The notes beneath the pieces were generated by a model. The model saw nothing but the letters and a program-made list of their open reading frames with translations. It was not told where the DNA came from and made no database searches. This document shows positions 16,694-26,487 of a stretch of 64,000 nt of DNA, one piece after another. How positions within the stretch are numbered: position 1 is the stretch's first letter; the number at the start of each line of letters is the position of its first letter. This stretch comes from Planctomycetaceae bacterium (lineage in GTDB: Bacteria > Planctomycetota > Planctomycetia > Pirellulales > Pirellulaceae), in contig PBOG01000062.1 in NCBI GenBank assembly GCA_002724245.1, forward strand, positions 21,909 through 85,908, in the 5' to 3' direction. The translations under genes were made by a program, and so were the position numbers.

Positions 16694-18109
16694 TCAGCGT
16701 ACCGGCGAATTCTGGAAACGGAAAGAGAACACGTCAGCGTCGGTCAGTGTCCACCGCAGGCGAACGGTTTGACCGATTAGTGGGCTGACGTCACTTCCCT
16801 GTTTCCAGCCGACAATATGTTCGATGGAGTCACCTACGAGAGGGAGGCAATCGCCGAGTGCGTAACCAGGGACGGGATGGCCTTCGGTATCCTGGATTTC
16901 GATCCGCACGCTTCCAGCGGCGCTCGTCGAATAGTTGATGGCCAGTTGTTCGCCACGAAAGCGAAATGGCTTGGTTGTCAGTTCACCAGGTTGTGCACTG
17001 GCGTGGAGAGAAGCGAAACCATCGGTGCGAAGTACGTAGCGTCGTTCGCGGACGTAGATCGACATCTCTTCGGCACTCGTGGGAACGACGTTTAATGCGG
17101 CGTAGTTGGACCGATTCCCCCATTTTCCGGGGTCCAGGCCGGGGCGGATGAACGCTTGCAAAAATGTGCGGTCGTAACGGGCACCACCTCGTGATGTCAT
17201 GAAGAGAATGTCTGTTGACGCGCCTCGATCAGGAAGAAATCGAGTGGGCAATGCGATGTAGATGTGGTTCGCTCGGAAATAGGGGTGGGTTCCACTGGTG
17301 TAGAGATGTTCGCCGGGACGGTTAGGGTTGGTGGCGACGGGGTCAGACCATTTCAAGAAATCCTGCGAGACCGTGCGGCTGATCGTTCGCAGGTTGCCAT
17401 GAGGTGTGTTCCAGGTGCGGAAATAGCACACGTAGCATTGTTCACTTTCAGACCAGAACGAGACATTCTGCGAATCAAAGGCAAAGCTGCGGGATGTGAT
17501 GACCGGCGTCTGCTGTAGTTTTTTCCAATGGATGCCATCTGCGGAAGAGAAAGCGAACAGTCCTCCTCCCTTGTGAACGCCGGCAAGTGCTTTGAACCGA
17601 TGCTGCGTTTCAGTGTTCGGGCGCAGGTCAAGAAAGGGACTGAAGTTGTGGGCGATCCACTTGGTGTGGGCGATGATGACATTGTTTTGACGAGTGCCAC
17701 CAACGTCAAACAACGCCAGGTGTGGGCTGGTCCAATGTGCCCCATCCCGACTTTCCCAGTAGTGTGTGGTCTCTCTGGAGTCGCCGTCGAAATCGGCAAC
17801 GCCCCCGCGATCGTAGCGTCGAAAGAGTGCGCCATCTTTGATGACGGTTGCGTAATGGCCACGTGGGGCATTCGGAATTAATGCAGTCGGCGCAGGGTGC
17901 TGAAGTTTGAGCTGTAATCTTTCCTGTTTGTCGATCAGGAAATGATCGACAAACAGCTCTCGACGAGAGCCGATGTCGATCACGTCGTCCGCGTCAGCCC
18001 GCGTGATCCAGGAAGACGTGCCAGGGCCACTGCAGGCAGTAAGTAGTGCGCTGGTCAGGAGAACGTGCCTTATTGATGCCCAGGTCATTGGTTTCGCCTC
18101 GGTGCGCAT
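16694..18109 (-). CDS. Lipoprotein with glycoside-hydrolase-like beta-propeller
   Basis: A lipoprotein of about 471 residues. The open frame extends to 18439 and would overlap the divergent gene, so the internal ATG at 18109 (or 18088) is taken; it starts a leader with lipobox LLTAC. The opening IDIGSRRELFVDHFLID recurs in planctomycete proteins resembling five-bladed GH32/GH43/GH68 propellers. Asp- and Trp-rich blade motifs follow (THYWESRDGAHWTSP, FAFSSADGIHWKKL). The C-terminal 90 residues (LAINYSTSAAGSVRIEIQD) look like a jelly-roll module. Catalytic acids could not be assigned, so hydrolase activity is inferred. It is 109 bp downstream of nothing on its own strand and precedes the DUF1592 gene. 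Confidence 0.7.
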   Translation of the reverse strand: MRTEAKPMTWASIRHVLLTSALLTACSGPGTSSWITRADADDVIDIGSRRELFVDHFLIDKQERLQLKLQHPAPTALIPNAPRGHYATVIKDGALFRRYDRGGVADFDGDSRETTHYWESRDGAHWTSPHLALFDVGGTRQNNVIIAHTKWIAHNFSPFLDLRPNTETQHRFKALAGVHKGGGLFAFSSADGIHWKKLQQTPVITSRSFAFDSQNVSFWSESEQCYVCYFRTWNTPHGNLRTISRTVSQDFLKWSDPVATNPNRPGEHLYTSGTHPYFRANHIYIALPTRFLPDRGASTDILFMTSRGGARYDRTFLQAFIRPGLDPGKWGNRSNYAALNVVPTSAEEMSIYVRERRYVLRTDGFASLHASAQPGELTTKPFRFRGEQLAINYSTSAAGSVRIEIQDTEGHPVPGYALGDCLPLVGDSIEHIVGWKQGSDVSPLIGQTVRLRWTLTDADVFSFRFQNSPVR

Positions 18110-18416
18110 AGAAGATGAGTGTGCTGTTGAATCCGTACTATACACAAGTGCCTCACTGTTGGAATTGCTGCTAACACAGGGCCCTCCCATGGAAGTCAGA
18201 CGTAGCGGTTTGCATTGTGTCAGGCGGCCTCCGACGGTGTCCAGGCCGTCGTTTGGGTACCGGCTGGCGGACTCTGGCGGGCGAGTGGAACCCGACGTAA
18301 AGACTGTTAGACTCTGAAGTCTGCCTTGTGACCCGGTGTGAGGTGTGTTGTGAGTGCCACAGCCTTTGCTGTTTGTCGGAGATTGCGGAGCTGTAGGCGG
18401 GCCCTGAACGCGACAG
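18110..18416. other. Divergent intergenic region
   Basis: Promoter region between the minus-strand propeller lipoprotein and the plus-strand hydratase gene. The minus-strand frame stays open across it, but the encoded peptide has no leader or family character. No clear operator or promoter element was seen. Confidence 0.5.
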
Positions 18417-19208
18417 GTGATGGTGATGAAGGATCTCAATGAAATTGCGGAGCTGGCTTTCCAGATCTGGGAAACAAAGAGCTTACCGCCAGATGCGGCG
18501 GTTCAAATGGAATCGCTGTCACTGGCAGACGCGTACGAAGTTCAGAGTAAAGTGCTGGAGCAGCGAATCGCCGGTGGTGAAAAAGTGGTGGGGTACAAGG
18601 TCGGTTGCACAAGCGGTGCGATTCGGCAGCAATTTGGTCTCACAGAACCCATTTGTGGGCGACTCATGGAGCCCTATATTTACGATGACGGGATTGAACT
18701 TGATTGGAATGCGTATGTGCAGTGCGCGGTGGAACCGGAGTTTGTATTGCAGATTCAGCAGGACGTGCCTCACGATGTGGTTGATGAACGCGAGTTGATT
18801 GACGTGATTGGCTGGGTGGCTCCAGGTATCGAGGTCCACCACTTCAAATTCTGGTTTGGTGATCCGACATCGCAGGAGTTGATCATATCCAATGGTATTC
18901 ATGCGGCGCTGGTTGTCGGCAGCTCCCGCCGTACTCCTGAATCGACCGCTTTCAAGACGCAGCGGGTTGACGTGTTTTGCGAGGAGCAATTGGCTGCCTC
19001 GGGATTTGGTGTGGATGTGATGGGGGGACCGCTCACGTCGCTTCGCTGGCTGATCAGACATCTGGCGGAACGGGGAGAACATCTGCGCGCAGGGCAACTT
19101 GTGATTCCAGGTTCTCCGGTTGAGCTGGTCGCGGTACGTCCGCAAGGCCGAATTACCGTGTCACTGACGCAGTTTGATAACGTAACGGCGTGGTTCCGTG
19201 ATCACTGA
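18417..19208 (+). CDS. 2-keto-4-pentenoate hydratase-like protein (FAH superfamily)
   Basis: A 263-residue protein of the MhpD/fumarylacetoacetate hydrolase-fold superfamily. It shows the MhpD-type opening (ADAYEVQSKVLEQRIAGGEK), VVGYKVGCTSGAIRQQFGL, the metal-binding V-E-P-E-F motif (CAVEPEFVLQI, residues about 102-112) and GMGS-like VMGGPLTSLRWL. Members hydrate 2-hydroxypenta-2,4-dienoate or decarboxylate 4-oxalocrotonate in meta-cleavage pathways; no other pathway gene lies nearby, so the substrate is uncertain. The frame starts with GTG at 18417 directly followed by ATG at 18420, and either may initiate. Confidence 0.85.
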   Translation: MMVMKDLNEIAELAFQIWETKSLPPDAAVQMESLSLADAYEVQSKVLEQRIAGGEKVVGYKVGCTSGAIRQQFGLTEPICGRLMEPYIYDDGIELDWNAYVQCAVEPEFVLQIQQDVPHDVVDERELIDVIGWVAPGIEVHHFKFWFGDPTSQELIISNGIHAALVVGSSRRTPESTAFKTQRVDVFCEEQLAASGFGVDVMGGPLTSLRWLIRHLAERGEHLRAGQLVIPGSPVELVAVRPQGRITVSLTQFDNVTAWFRDH

Positions 19209-19408
19209 TGTGTCCTGGAAGTCAACTGCGGGATCATCTGTGTGGGTTTCCTCCAGCAAAAATCCACAACACAGCCTACGAAAAAGCCGTTGGATTTGAG
19301 TGTGGGTGTATCCGCCGTTGATAGCGTCGAGCTGGCAGGTTTGCTACGCTAGCGGGCAAGCAAGCTTCAACACGATTTAATTTTTGGTATCGAGTGAGGA
19401 CGAAAGAC

Positions 19409-20272
19409 ATGGTGAATAGACTGCCTGTGGCGAAGTACACGGAGTGCCGTTGGAAACTTGCCTGCAGCGGTATTCTTGCGGTGGCTGGTTTGCTGATGTT
19501 ATTGCAGCCCTTGTGTGGTGACGAAAAACCAACGGCACCACTCAAGCTGCTCATGGTCACTGGAGGTAGCAGTCATGACTATGACAATCAGAAGATCATT
19601 CTCTCGGAAGGGATTGCGGCCCGCGCGAATGTGGTCTGGACCATCGCTCACGAGGGGGGCAAAGATCGGAATCAGAAGATCCCCGTGTTCCAGAAGGCAA
19701 ACTGGGCGGCAGGCTACGACGCGATTGTTCACAATCAATGTTTTGGTGGAGTGGTAGACGTCCCGTTTATCGAAGGGATTGCACGGGCGCATGCCGAAGG
19801 CACACCCGCGGTGATCATTCACTGTTCGACGCACAGTTATCGGAATGCCAAGACCGATGCCTGGCGTAAAGTGGTAGGGGTGAGTTCGTTCAGTCACGAA
19901 AAACACCGCCCGCTGACCGTTCGCAACCTCGCGGCAGCGCACCCTGTGATGCAGGGATTTCCAAAAGCCTGGAAGACTCCAGCTGGAGAACTGTACAAGA
20001 TCGAAAAATTGTGGCCCAATTGTCAGCCACTGGCGACCGCCTTTGGCGTGGACACCCAGAAAGACCATGTCTGTGTATGGACGAATCACCACGGGAAAGG
20101 TCGTGTGTTTGGTACCACGATCGGGCACCATAATACGACTATGCGAGAGAAGATTTATTTGGATCTGGTGACACGCGGTTTGCTCTGGGCCTGTGACAAA
20201 CTACGCGATGACGGCACGCCGCAAGCCGGCTATGGCGTGAAGCGGGAAGGCGGACAAGGACGCGGCAACTAG
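19409..20272 (+). CDS. ThuA-like domain protein, exported
   Basis: A protein of about 287 residues of the ThuA (trehalose-utilisation, class I glutamine amidotransferase-like) family. After a signal segment (LACSGILAVAGLLMLLQPL) it reads LKLLMVTGGSSHDYDNQK, then GYDAIVHNQCFGG, AVIIHCSTHSY and a C-terminal WTNHHGKGRVFGTTIGHH, all ThuA hallmarks. The ATG at 19409 has GAGG about 9 nt upstream; a GTG at 19394 in frame is less likely. Planctomycetes carry many paralogues and the role is unknown. It is a monocistronic gene convergent with a DUF1501 gene. Confidence 0.88.
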   Translation: MVNRLPVAKYTECRWKLACSGILAVAGLLMLLQPLCGDEKPTAPLKLLMVTGGSSHDYDNQKIILSEGIAARANVVWTIAHEGGKDRNQKIPVFQKANWAAGYDAIVHNQCFGGVVDVPFIEGIARAHAEGTPAVIIHCSTHSYRNAKTDAWRKVVGVSSFSHEKHRPLTVRNLAAAHPVMQGFPKAWKTPAGELYKIEKLWPNCQPLATAFGVDTQKDHVCVWTNHHGKGRVFGTTIGHHNTTMREKIYLDLVTRGLLWACDKLRDDGTPQAGYGVKREGGQGRGN

Positions 20273-20411
20273 CCTGATCGTGTTGTGTGAGGGCGCACCT
20301 TCGTTCGCCGGGCAATTTCCAGCGTAGTGTGGGCGACGAGGGACGCCCAGCGATTTGCGGGCACCCTCTTTTGTGGCAGCCTTTTTCGTCGGTCTGCGAC
20401 CCGGTCGGGTG

Positions 20412-21848
20412 CTATGCGATCAGGTCGTGAATCACTTCACCATAGATGTCGGTCAGTCGGAAGTCGCGTCCTGCGTAGCGATAGGTAAGTCGTTGATGGT
20501 CGATCCCCATCAGGTGTAGCAGGGTGGCATGCAGGTCATGGAAGTGTACCTTGTCCTTGACTGCATAGTATCCGTATTCATCGGTTTCACCGTATTTGAC
20601 CCCGGCCTTGATTCCGCCACCTGCCAGGAACATGGTGCAGGCGTGCGGGTTGTGGTCGCGGCCATCTCGCTTGCCTTGTGATACGGGGGTGCGGCCAAAT
20701 TCACCACCCCACCAGACAAGCGTGTCGTCCAGCAGTCCACGTTGTTTCAGATCGCTCAACAAAGCCCAAATAGGCTGATCGACTTCCAGGGCATTGGTGG
20801 TGTGGCCGTTCTTCAGGTCGCCGTGCTGGTCCCATTTGTAACTGTGGGACAACTGGATGAAACGCACTCCTTTCTCCGCAAAGCGTCGCGCCATCAAGCA
20901 TTGTCGCCCAAAGTCTTTGGTGGGTCCTTTATCGATGCCGTACATCCGCAACGTTTTCTGTGATTCGTCGCTGATGTCTTGAATGCTCGGTGCTTCAGAC
21001 TGAAGTCGAAAAGCGAGTTCAAACGACTCGATACGCGACTCAAGTTCCAGGTCCGGTCCCACTTCGGCGAGTCGCTTACGATTGATTTGATTCAACAGTT
21101 CCAATTCAAGACGTTGCATGCCGGCTGAGGTAGTGCCTTGAATGAAAGGAATTTTGGCGTTCATTGATTCGGTGGCGGCGTTACCGACGGGCGTTCCCTG
21201 GTAGATCGCGGGCAAGAATGCGGCCCCCCAGTTATTTGCTCCTCCGTGGGTCAGCGAAGGGCAAATGGTGATGTAGCCAGGCAGATTCTGGTTCTCTGAT
21301 CCGAGGCCGTAACTCAACCAGCTTCCCATACTGGGGCGAATAAACGTGTCGCTACCGGTGTGCAATTCCAGCAGGGCCGCACCATGGCGTGAGTTTGAGC
21401 CATGAACGGAGTTGATGAAACAAAGTTCATCGACGAGTTTTGACACGTGCGGGAAGAGCTCACTGACGTAAAACCCGGATTCACCGTGTTGTTTGAAGCG
21501 AAACGGTGATTTGAGAAGATTCCCTGTGGCTCCTGAGACGACGCGTGGTTTGTTGAACGGGACGGGTTTGTTGTCGTCTTTTGCGAGCTGAGGCTTGTAG
21601 TCAAATGTATCGATCTGAGAAGGGCCACCATGCATAAAGAGGAAAATGATCCGTTTAGCGCGCGGTGCGAAATGAGGCGCACGTTCCAACAGCGATGGCG
21701 CATGGGATTGTTCCGAGACTGCGTGGTTTCCCAGCAGGCCGGCGAGTGCCAGGCTGCCAAAACCCACAGCAGATTGACGGAGCAGGTCGCGGCGTGAGAG
21801 ACCCGGCTGTTGTGCCCCATAACCGCGGTACGTCAGTTGTGTGCGCAT
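20412..21848 (-). CDS. DUF1501 protein with Tat leader
   Basis: A 478-residue DUF1501 protein (sulfatase/alkaline phosphatase-like superfamily). A twin-arginine leader LSRRDLLRQSAVGFGSLALA is followed by AKRIIFLFMHGGPSQIDTFD, the superfamily's metal-site strand, and later VRFIQLSHSYKWDQHGD, TLVWWGGEFGRTP and GRDHNPHACTMFLAGGGI, which hold the conserved Asp/His residues. It is expected to be periplasmic. It is paired with the DUF1549/DUF1553 gene just upstream (24-bp gap), the standard arrangement in planctomycetes. Substrate unknown. Confidence 0.94.
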   Translation of the reverse strand: MRTQLTYRGYGAQQPGLSRRDLLRQSAVGFGSLALAGLLGNHAVSEQSHAPSLLERAPHFAPRAKRIIFLFMHGGPSQIDTFDYKPQLAKDDNKPVPFNKPRVVSGATGNLLKSPFRFKQHGESGFYVSELFPHVSKLVDELCFINSVHGSNSRHGAALLELHTGSDTFIRPSMGSWLSYGLGSENQNLPGYITICPSLTHGGANNWGAAFLPAIYQGTPVGNAATESMNAKIPFIQGTTSAGMQRLELELLNQINRKRLAEVGPDLELESRIESFELAFRLQSEAPSIQDISDESQKTLRMYGIDKGPTKDFGRQCLMARRFAEKGVRFIQLSHSYKWDQHGDLKNGHTTNALEVDQPIWALLSDLKQRGLLDDTLVWWGGEFGRTPVSQGKRDGRDHNPHACTMFLAGGGIKAGVKYGETDEYGYYAVKDKVHFHDLHATLLHLMGIDHQRLTYRYAGRDFRLTDIYGEVIHDLIA

Positions 21849-21872
21849 GATTGTTTCACCTGGTGGGGGGCT

Positions 21873-24800
21873 TTATTCGACGTACATGAAATCATTAGAA
21901 GATAGCAAGACACGGCTGAAACTCCGCCAGGCCTTGAGAGTTGCCTCGGCGGGATCGCTGCCCTGTTTACGAGCCAACGACTCTGCGTCGACGATGAATT
22001 GCCTGGCAAGGTCCGCGTCATCCCCTGATGGTTGTCGGCCCAAAACCAATCGGTAGACGCTTTCTACGCGCTGGTCTGTCGGCAGGTTTGCCACCTGTTT
22101 GGCCAAATCACTGGTTCCCTTTTGGACCAGGGAGCTGTTCATCATTAGCAGTGCTTGCGGCGCGACGGTGGTTGTGATGCGATCGCCATTTGATACTGCA
22201 GGGTCAGGGAAGTCCATGGTTTGCAGTACATCGAAAACGGCGCTGCGGATTACTGGCAGATAAACGGAGCGGCGCAAATTGTCGTACTCGTTTGTGATGT
22301 TGGTGCCGGATCCTGTGACGTAGGCCCGATTCTTGACTTTGAGCAGTGTGCCGCCCATCACGTGATCCAGGCCCGGTCCGATCTGTAGCACACTGTCTCG
22401 TAGTTCCTCACCCGAGAGTCGCCGGCGTCGCATGCGCCAGAGCAACTTGTTTTCCGGGTCCTGGCGATCGTTGTTTGCATTGTATTGAGAACTCATCTGG
22501 TAGGTGCTGGAGCTGAGCATGATACGGTGCAAGGCCTTCAACGAGCCCTGCTGGCGGGAAAATTCCAATGCCAACCAGTCGAGTAAACGAGGATGGGTGG
22601 GACGGCTTCCCAGTGAACCAAAGTTGTCGACACTGGCTACGATTCCTCGGCCAAACCGCCAACGCCAGATTCGATTCACCATGACACGGCTGACGAGAGG
22701 ATGCTTTTCGCTGGCCAACCAATTGGCGAATTCCAGGCGTCCACTGTGTTCGTTGTCGATGGGTTTCTGATGTTCACCTGCAATGATGCGTAGCATTTGG
22801 CGTGGCGCCGTATCGCCGAGCGTGATGTGGCTGCCCCGCAAATGGACACGGATGTCGGCGACCTGCCCTTCCGTTACTCCCATTGCGACATTTGCCTCGG
22901 GGATCTCGGTCTTCCAGGATTTGATTTGGGCCAAAAGAGTGCTGCGCTGTTCACGTAACGTCGCAGGATACGCGGACTCCGGTAGATCTTCAGGAGCGGA
23001 GAGTGGGGAGACGGCAGAGGCAAACTCTGTTTGTAGGCTGGCGAAAGCACGCTGTGCCTCTTGATTGTCGGATGCGTAGGCTTCAAGCAGACGATTCGTC
23101 AGTCCCTGGTACAACGCGGCGACATCCACCAGTGACTGTGGAGGTTGCGCATGGAATGCCTTTTTCAACGGTTCTGGAAGGCGTTCTCCCAGCCCGGTGT
23201 TGGATTGAATTTCCGTGAGGATGGGAGCTGCTTGTTCGACAAACTTTGCAGGGTCCAGTTTGCGCAGGGCAAGCCAGGGTCGAAACGCCACATGACTTTG
23301 ATGTTTGCCTTCATCCAATGCTTTAAAGTAGTCGCTCCAGGTGGCCACCAACGCCGGTTCGACGTTTTCGGCTGACGCACTGCGGGTGATCGAGGTTGGT
23401 TCCTTTGTCTGGAATGGCCACTTCCCCTTGCCCGCCCAGACAATGGCGAGTTTGTCGATATGTGGGTACACCTTCGGTGAATCGAAGCGGAGAGTATGTT
23501 TACCTGGAGTGAGCTGGAGCTGTACTGCTGATACCCAACGCTGCGTGTCAGGGTACCAGCTTCCTGTTACAGCCGACAAAATCGAAGTACCGACCTGCTG
23601 GCCATCGAGCAACAATCCAATGGGGCGTGATTCAGCTGCAGCGTACCGGATTTCTACCGCGTACCGGCCGGCTTTCTTGACGTCGATATCGTATTCAGCG
23701 TGTGCTGCACCGCGAGAGCCGATAATGCCGATACCTTGGCCGTATCCATCTAATGTGATCACCACGTTCCCGCGATGAAAAATTTCAGCTTCTAACGCGA
23801 GATACCCATTTTCCACGACGTAGGGCTGGTCCTGCCGGACACCGAGTGCAGACTGGGGTCCTTGGAAAGCGGTTTGTAGTCGTTCCAGGTTGACTGAAGC
23901 GGTCAGATAGGATTGAACGTGCGCTCGCAAACTGGAGGTGACGGATTTCGTCGCCTGTTCCTTGAGTGTCGCGATTTGCTTTTCAGCCTCCTTGACCTTT
24001 GTCTTGAGTAACTCGATTTGTTCGGCGCGCTGGGGGGTTACCAGTGGGCGTTCGTACCAGACCGCCACAACTTTGTGGTTTTCCATGGTCTTCGTACTTT
24101 TGAAAATACCTGCCAACGAGTAGTAATCTTGTGTCGGCAGCGGATCAAATTTGTGGTCGTGACATCGACAACACCCGAGCGTCAGGCCCATGAAAGCCTG
24201 GCCGATCGTACTGACTTGTTCATCGATGATGTCCATCTGCATTTTGGTTGGGTCATCTTCGGCGAGCATCTTCGGCCCAATGGCGAGGAATCCGGTGGCA
24301 ATAAATCTCTCGAGTGGAGAATCATCTTTCCAGGATCCCGCGAGCAAGTCGCCAGCGATCTGCTCCTGGATGAAACGGGCGTAGGGTTTATCTTTGTTGA
24401 AGGCATTAATCACGTAGTCTCGGTAACGAAAGGCGTTTGCATAGGACAGGTTTTCGTCCAGGCCATTTGAATCTGCATAGCGAGCCACATCGAGCCAGTG
24501 GCGTCCCCAGCGTTCTCCATAACGTGGGGAAGCGAGCAAACGATCGACAGCACGTTCAAACGCTGCCGGAGAGTCATCATCCAGGAACGTGTCGACTTCG
24601 TTTGGAGTCGGCGGCAGCCCGAGCAGGTCAAAGGTTGCACGTCGCAACAAGGTGCGTTTAGTGGTTGGGCGTGCGGGTGTGAGGTCTGCATTTTCAAGGC
24701 GCGCGAGGATCATGTGATCGATCGGCGATCGAGACCATGTTGTGTTCTTGATCGCTGGTAGTGTCGGCAACACGGGTGGCTGAAACGCCCAGTAGTTTTT

Positions 24801-25271
24801 TTGTTGTCTGGTGAACAGTGGAGCGTCGGGGTTTGTGCCCGTCGCGGTCAGATTGGCGACGTTGTTTGAATCCGGCCAGGGGGCGCCCATCTTGACCCAC
24901 CGTGTCAGGTCGACGACCTGTTGTGTGGGGAGTTTTTCCTTGGGGGGCATTTTCAGGAATTCATCGTGGTTGATTGCACTAATCAGCAGGCTGCCAGCGG
25001 GGTTTCCTGGCTTCAGTGCGGGGCCGAATTCGCCGCCGGCCAGGAGCGCTGCACGAGACTCGACGCTGAAACGGCTCTCTGGGTTGTCGCCGCTGTGGCA
25101 TTCGGCACAGCGTTCAATCAGCACAGGGCGAATCTTGGTTTCAAAGAAGGCAATTTGTTGAGCGGAAAAGGCGTCTGGCCTTTCGGCCTCTGCACGGGAG
25201 ATCCCGCTGGGACTGAAGCCAGCCAGTAGAGACACCAGCAATGCGGCGATTCGGTAGCGTATTGATTTCAT
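21873..25271 (-). CDS. PSCyt1-DUF1549-DUF1553 protein with CBM6-like insert
   Basis: A protein of about 1132 residues. From the chosen ATG (25271) it has a leader (YRIAALLVSLLAGF), the planctomycete cytochrome C domain with CAECH at residues 55-59, DUF1549 (SPIDHMILARLENADLTPA to CCRCHDHKFDPL), a coiled-coil stretch, a carbohydrate-binding-like module around residues 540-660 (AHAEYDIDVKKAGRYAVEIR, GKHTLRFDSPKVYPHIDKL) and DUF1553 at the C-terminus (LVSRVMVNRIWRWRFGRGIV). The longer frame to 25442 adds a peptide without signal character. It forms a two-gene unit with the DUF1501 gene. Proposed function is periplasmic redox or polymer handling; not demonstrated. Confidence 0.93.
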   Translation of the reverse strand: MKSIRYRIAALLVSLLAGFSPSGISRAEAERPDAFSAQQIAFFETKIRPVLIERCAECHSGDNPESRFSVESRAALLAGGEFGPALKPGNPAGSLLISAINHDEFLKMPPKEKLPTQQVVDLTRWVKMGAPWPDSNNVANLTATGTNPDAPLFTRQQKNYWAFQPPVLPTLPAIKNTTWSRSPIDHMILARLENADLTPARPTTKRTLLRRATFDLLGLPPTPNEVDTFLDDDSPAAFERAVDRLLASPRYGERWGRHWLDVARYADSNGLDENLSYANAFRYRDYVINAFNKDKPYARFIQEQIAGDLLAGSWKDDSPLERFIATGFLAIGPKMLAEDDPTKMQMDIIDEQVSTIGQAFMGLTLGCCRCHDHKFDPLPTQDYYSLAGIFKSTKTMENHKVVAVWYERPLVTPQRAEQIELLKTKVKEAEKQIATLKEQATKSVTSSLRAHVQSYLTASVNLERLQTAFQGPQSALGVRQDQPYVVENGYLALEAEIFHRGNVVITLDGYGQGIGIIGSRGAAHAEYDIDVKKAGRYAVEIRYAAAESRPIGLLLDGQQVGTSILSAVTGSWYPDTQRWVSAVQLQLTPGKHTLRFDSPKVYPHIDKLAIVWAGKGKWPFQTKEPTSITRSASAENVEPALVATWSDYFKALDEGKHQSHVAFRPWLALRKLDPAKFVEQAAPILTEIQSNTGLGERLPEPLKKAFHAQPPQSLVDVAALYQGLTNRLLEAYASDNQEAQRAFASLQTEFASAVSPLSAPEDLPESAYPATLREQRSTLLAQIKSWKTEIPEANVAMGVTEGQVADIRVHLRGSHITLGDTAPRQMLRIIAGEHQKPIDNEHSGRLEFANWLASEKHPLVSRVMVNRIWRWRFGRGIVASVDNFGSLGSRPTHPRLLDWLALEFSRQQGSLKALHRIMLSSSTYQMSSQYNANNDRQDPENKLLWRMRRRRLSGEELRDSVLQIGPGLDHVMGGTLLKVKNRAYVTGSGTNITNEYDNLRRSVYLPVIRSAVFDVLQTMDFPDPAVSNGDRITTTVAPQALLMMNSSLVQKGTSDLAKQVANLPTDQRVESVYRLVLGRQPSGDDADLARQFIVDAESLARKQGSDPAEATLKAWRSFSRVLLSSNDFMYVE

Positions 25272-25372
25272 ACCTGTATTAGATTTATTGCAGGCCCGCC
25301 TGTAAATGGCGGAAGTGGCAGGAAGCATGCACAGGGATCTGCAAACAAGAGGCTGCAACGCCATGGCCATGC

Positions 25373-25395
25373 GCGGAAATTCCGGGATTTTCCGC
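25373..25395 (-). terminator. Possible terminator hairpin after dhaK
   Basis: Perfect 7-bp arms GCGGAAA and TTTCCGC with a 9-nt loop about 100 bp beyond the dhaK stop and 100 bp before the DUF1549 start. No T-run follows on the minus strand, so termination is uncertain. Confidence 0.35.
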
Positions 25396-25494
25396 CAGAG
25401 GCTGGCATTTTTTGTCCGGTAGTTCGCAGAGGCCAGGATCAAGTTCTGGAAAAATCTTGCCGGGTCTCATTGCGGGAAATTGGGAGGAATCGCG

Positions 25495-26487
25495 TTAGCG
25501 GCCCCAGCGCAAGGCGGCAGTGTGGACGGGCGCGTCCCAAAATTCCAGCATTTCCGGATCGAGCTTTGTCAAGGTGATGGAACATCCGGCCATATCCAAG
25601 GAGGTGACGTAATTTCCCAAGAGTGAGCGACGGATGGTGACCTGCCTGCCGTCCAGCAGGCGGCCGACGCATTCAAACATCAGGCTGAGTTCCATCATTG
25701 GTGTGGCACCGAACCCGTTGACCAGCAAGAGAACTTCATCAGAGCTGGTCAATTCCAATGCGTCGATAATGGGTTGCAGCAGCTGGGCAGCGAGCTCATC
25801 CGCCGATACCAGTGGCATGCGTTTTCTTCCCGGTTCCCCATGAATGCCGACTCCCATTTCAATTTCGTTCTCTGCGATTTCGAAAGTGGGTTTACCTGCG
25901 GCCGGAACGGTGCAGCTGGTGAGCGCGACCCCCATGGATGCTGACTGGGAATTGACACGCTGGGCTAATGCACAGCAGCTGTCCAGGTCCGCCCCCTGCT
26001 CCGCTGCGGCGCCGACGATTTTCTCGACGACAAGAGTGCCGGCAACGCCGCGCCGACCGGTTGTAAACGTGCTGTCCTCGACCGCGACGTCATCATTGGT
26101 GAGCACTGACGCCTGTGAACCTGAATACATCTCCGCGGCCATTTCAAAGTTCATTACGTCGCCGGAATAGTTCTTGACTATGAAGAGCACGCCCGCGCCG
26201 CTATCGACTTGTTGTGCCGCGGCGAGCATCTGATCGGGGGTCGGAGAGGTGAATACTTCGCCGGGACAAGCCGCATCGAGCATGCCCGGGCCGACGAACC
26301 CCGCATGTAGCGGTTCGTGCCCACTGCCGCCGCCGGAAAGAATCGCCACCTTGCCCTGCAGGGGAGCGTCACGTCGAAAAACAAAGGTGGGATTGAAGTT
26401 GACCTGAAGCAGGTTCTGGTGGGCACGGACAAAGCCATGCAGACTTTCAGGGAGCAGGTTGTCAGGGGCATTGAGAAATTTTTTCAT
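25495..26487 (-). CDS. dhaK: Dihydroxyacetone kinase substrate-binding subunit DhaK
   Basis: A 330-residue DhaK. It begins MKKFLNAPDNLLPESLHGF and has the GGGSGHEPLHAGFVGPGMLD loop, CPGEVFTSPTPDQM, KNYSGDVMNFEMAAEM and GIHGEPGRKRM, in which the His forms the hemiaminal bond with dihydroxyacetone. The start at 26487 overlaps the stop of the HPr/EI gene as ATGA; the longer frame to 26688 lies inside that gene and is ignored. It is last in the dhaL-dhaM-HPr/EI-dhaK operon, and binds the ketose that DhaL-ADP phosphorylates. Confidence 0.96.
   Translation of the reverse strand: MKKFLNAPDNLLPESLHGFVRAHQNLLQVNFNPTFVFRRDAPLQGKVAILSGGGSGHEPLHAGFVGPGMLDAACPGEVFTSPTPDQMLAAAQQVDSGAGVLFIVKNYSGDVMNFEMAAEMYSGSQASVLTNDDVAVEDSTFTTGRRGVAGTLVVEKIVGAAAEQGADLDSCCALAQRVNSQSASMGVALTSCTVPAAGKPTFEIAENEIEMGVGIHGEPGRKRMPLVSADELAAQLLQPIIDALELTSSDEVLLLVNGFGATPMMELSLMFECVGRLLDGRQVTIRRSLLGNYVTSLDMAGCSITLTKLDPEMLEFWDAPVHTAALRWGR

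Noticed and set aside
20331..20348. Possible terminator GGGCG...CGCCC between the convergent ThuA and DUF1501 genes
   Set aside because: Only 5 bp of stem and no T-run; too weak to report.
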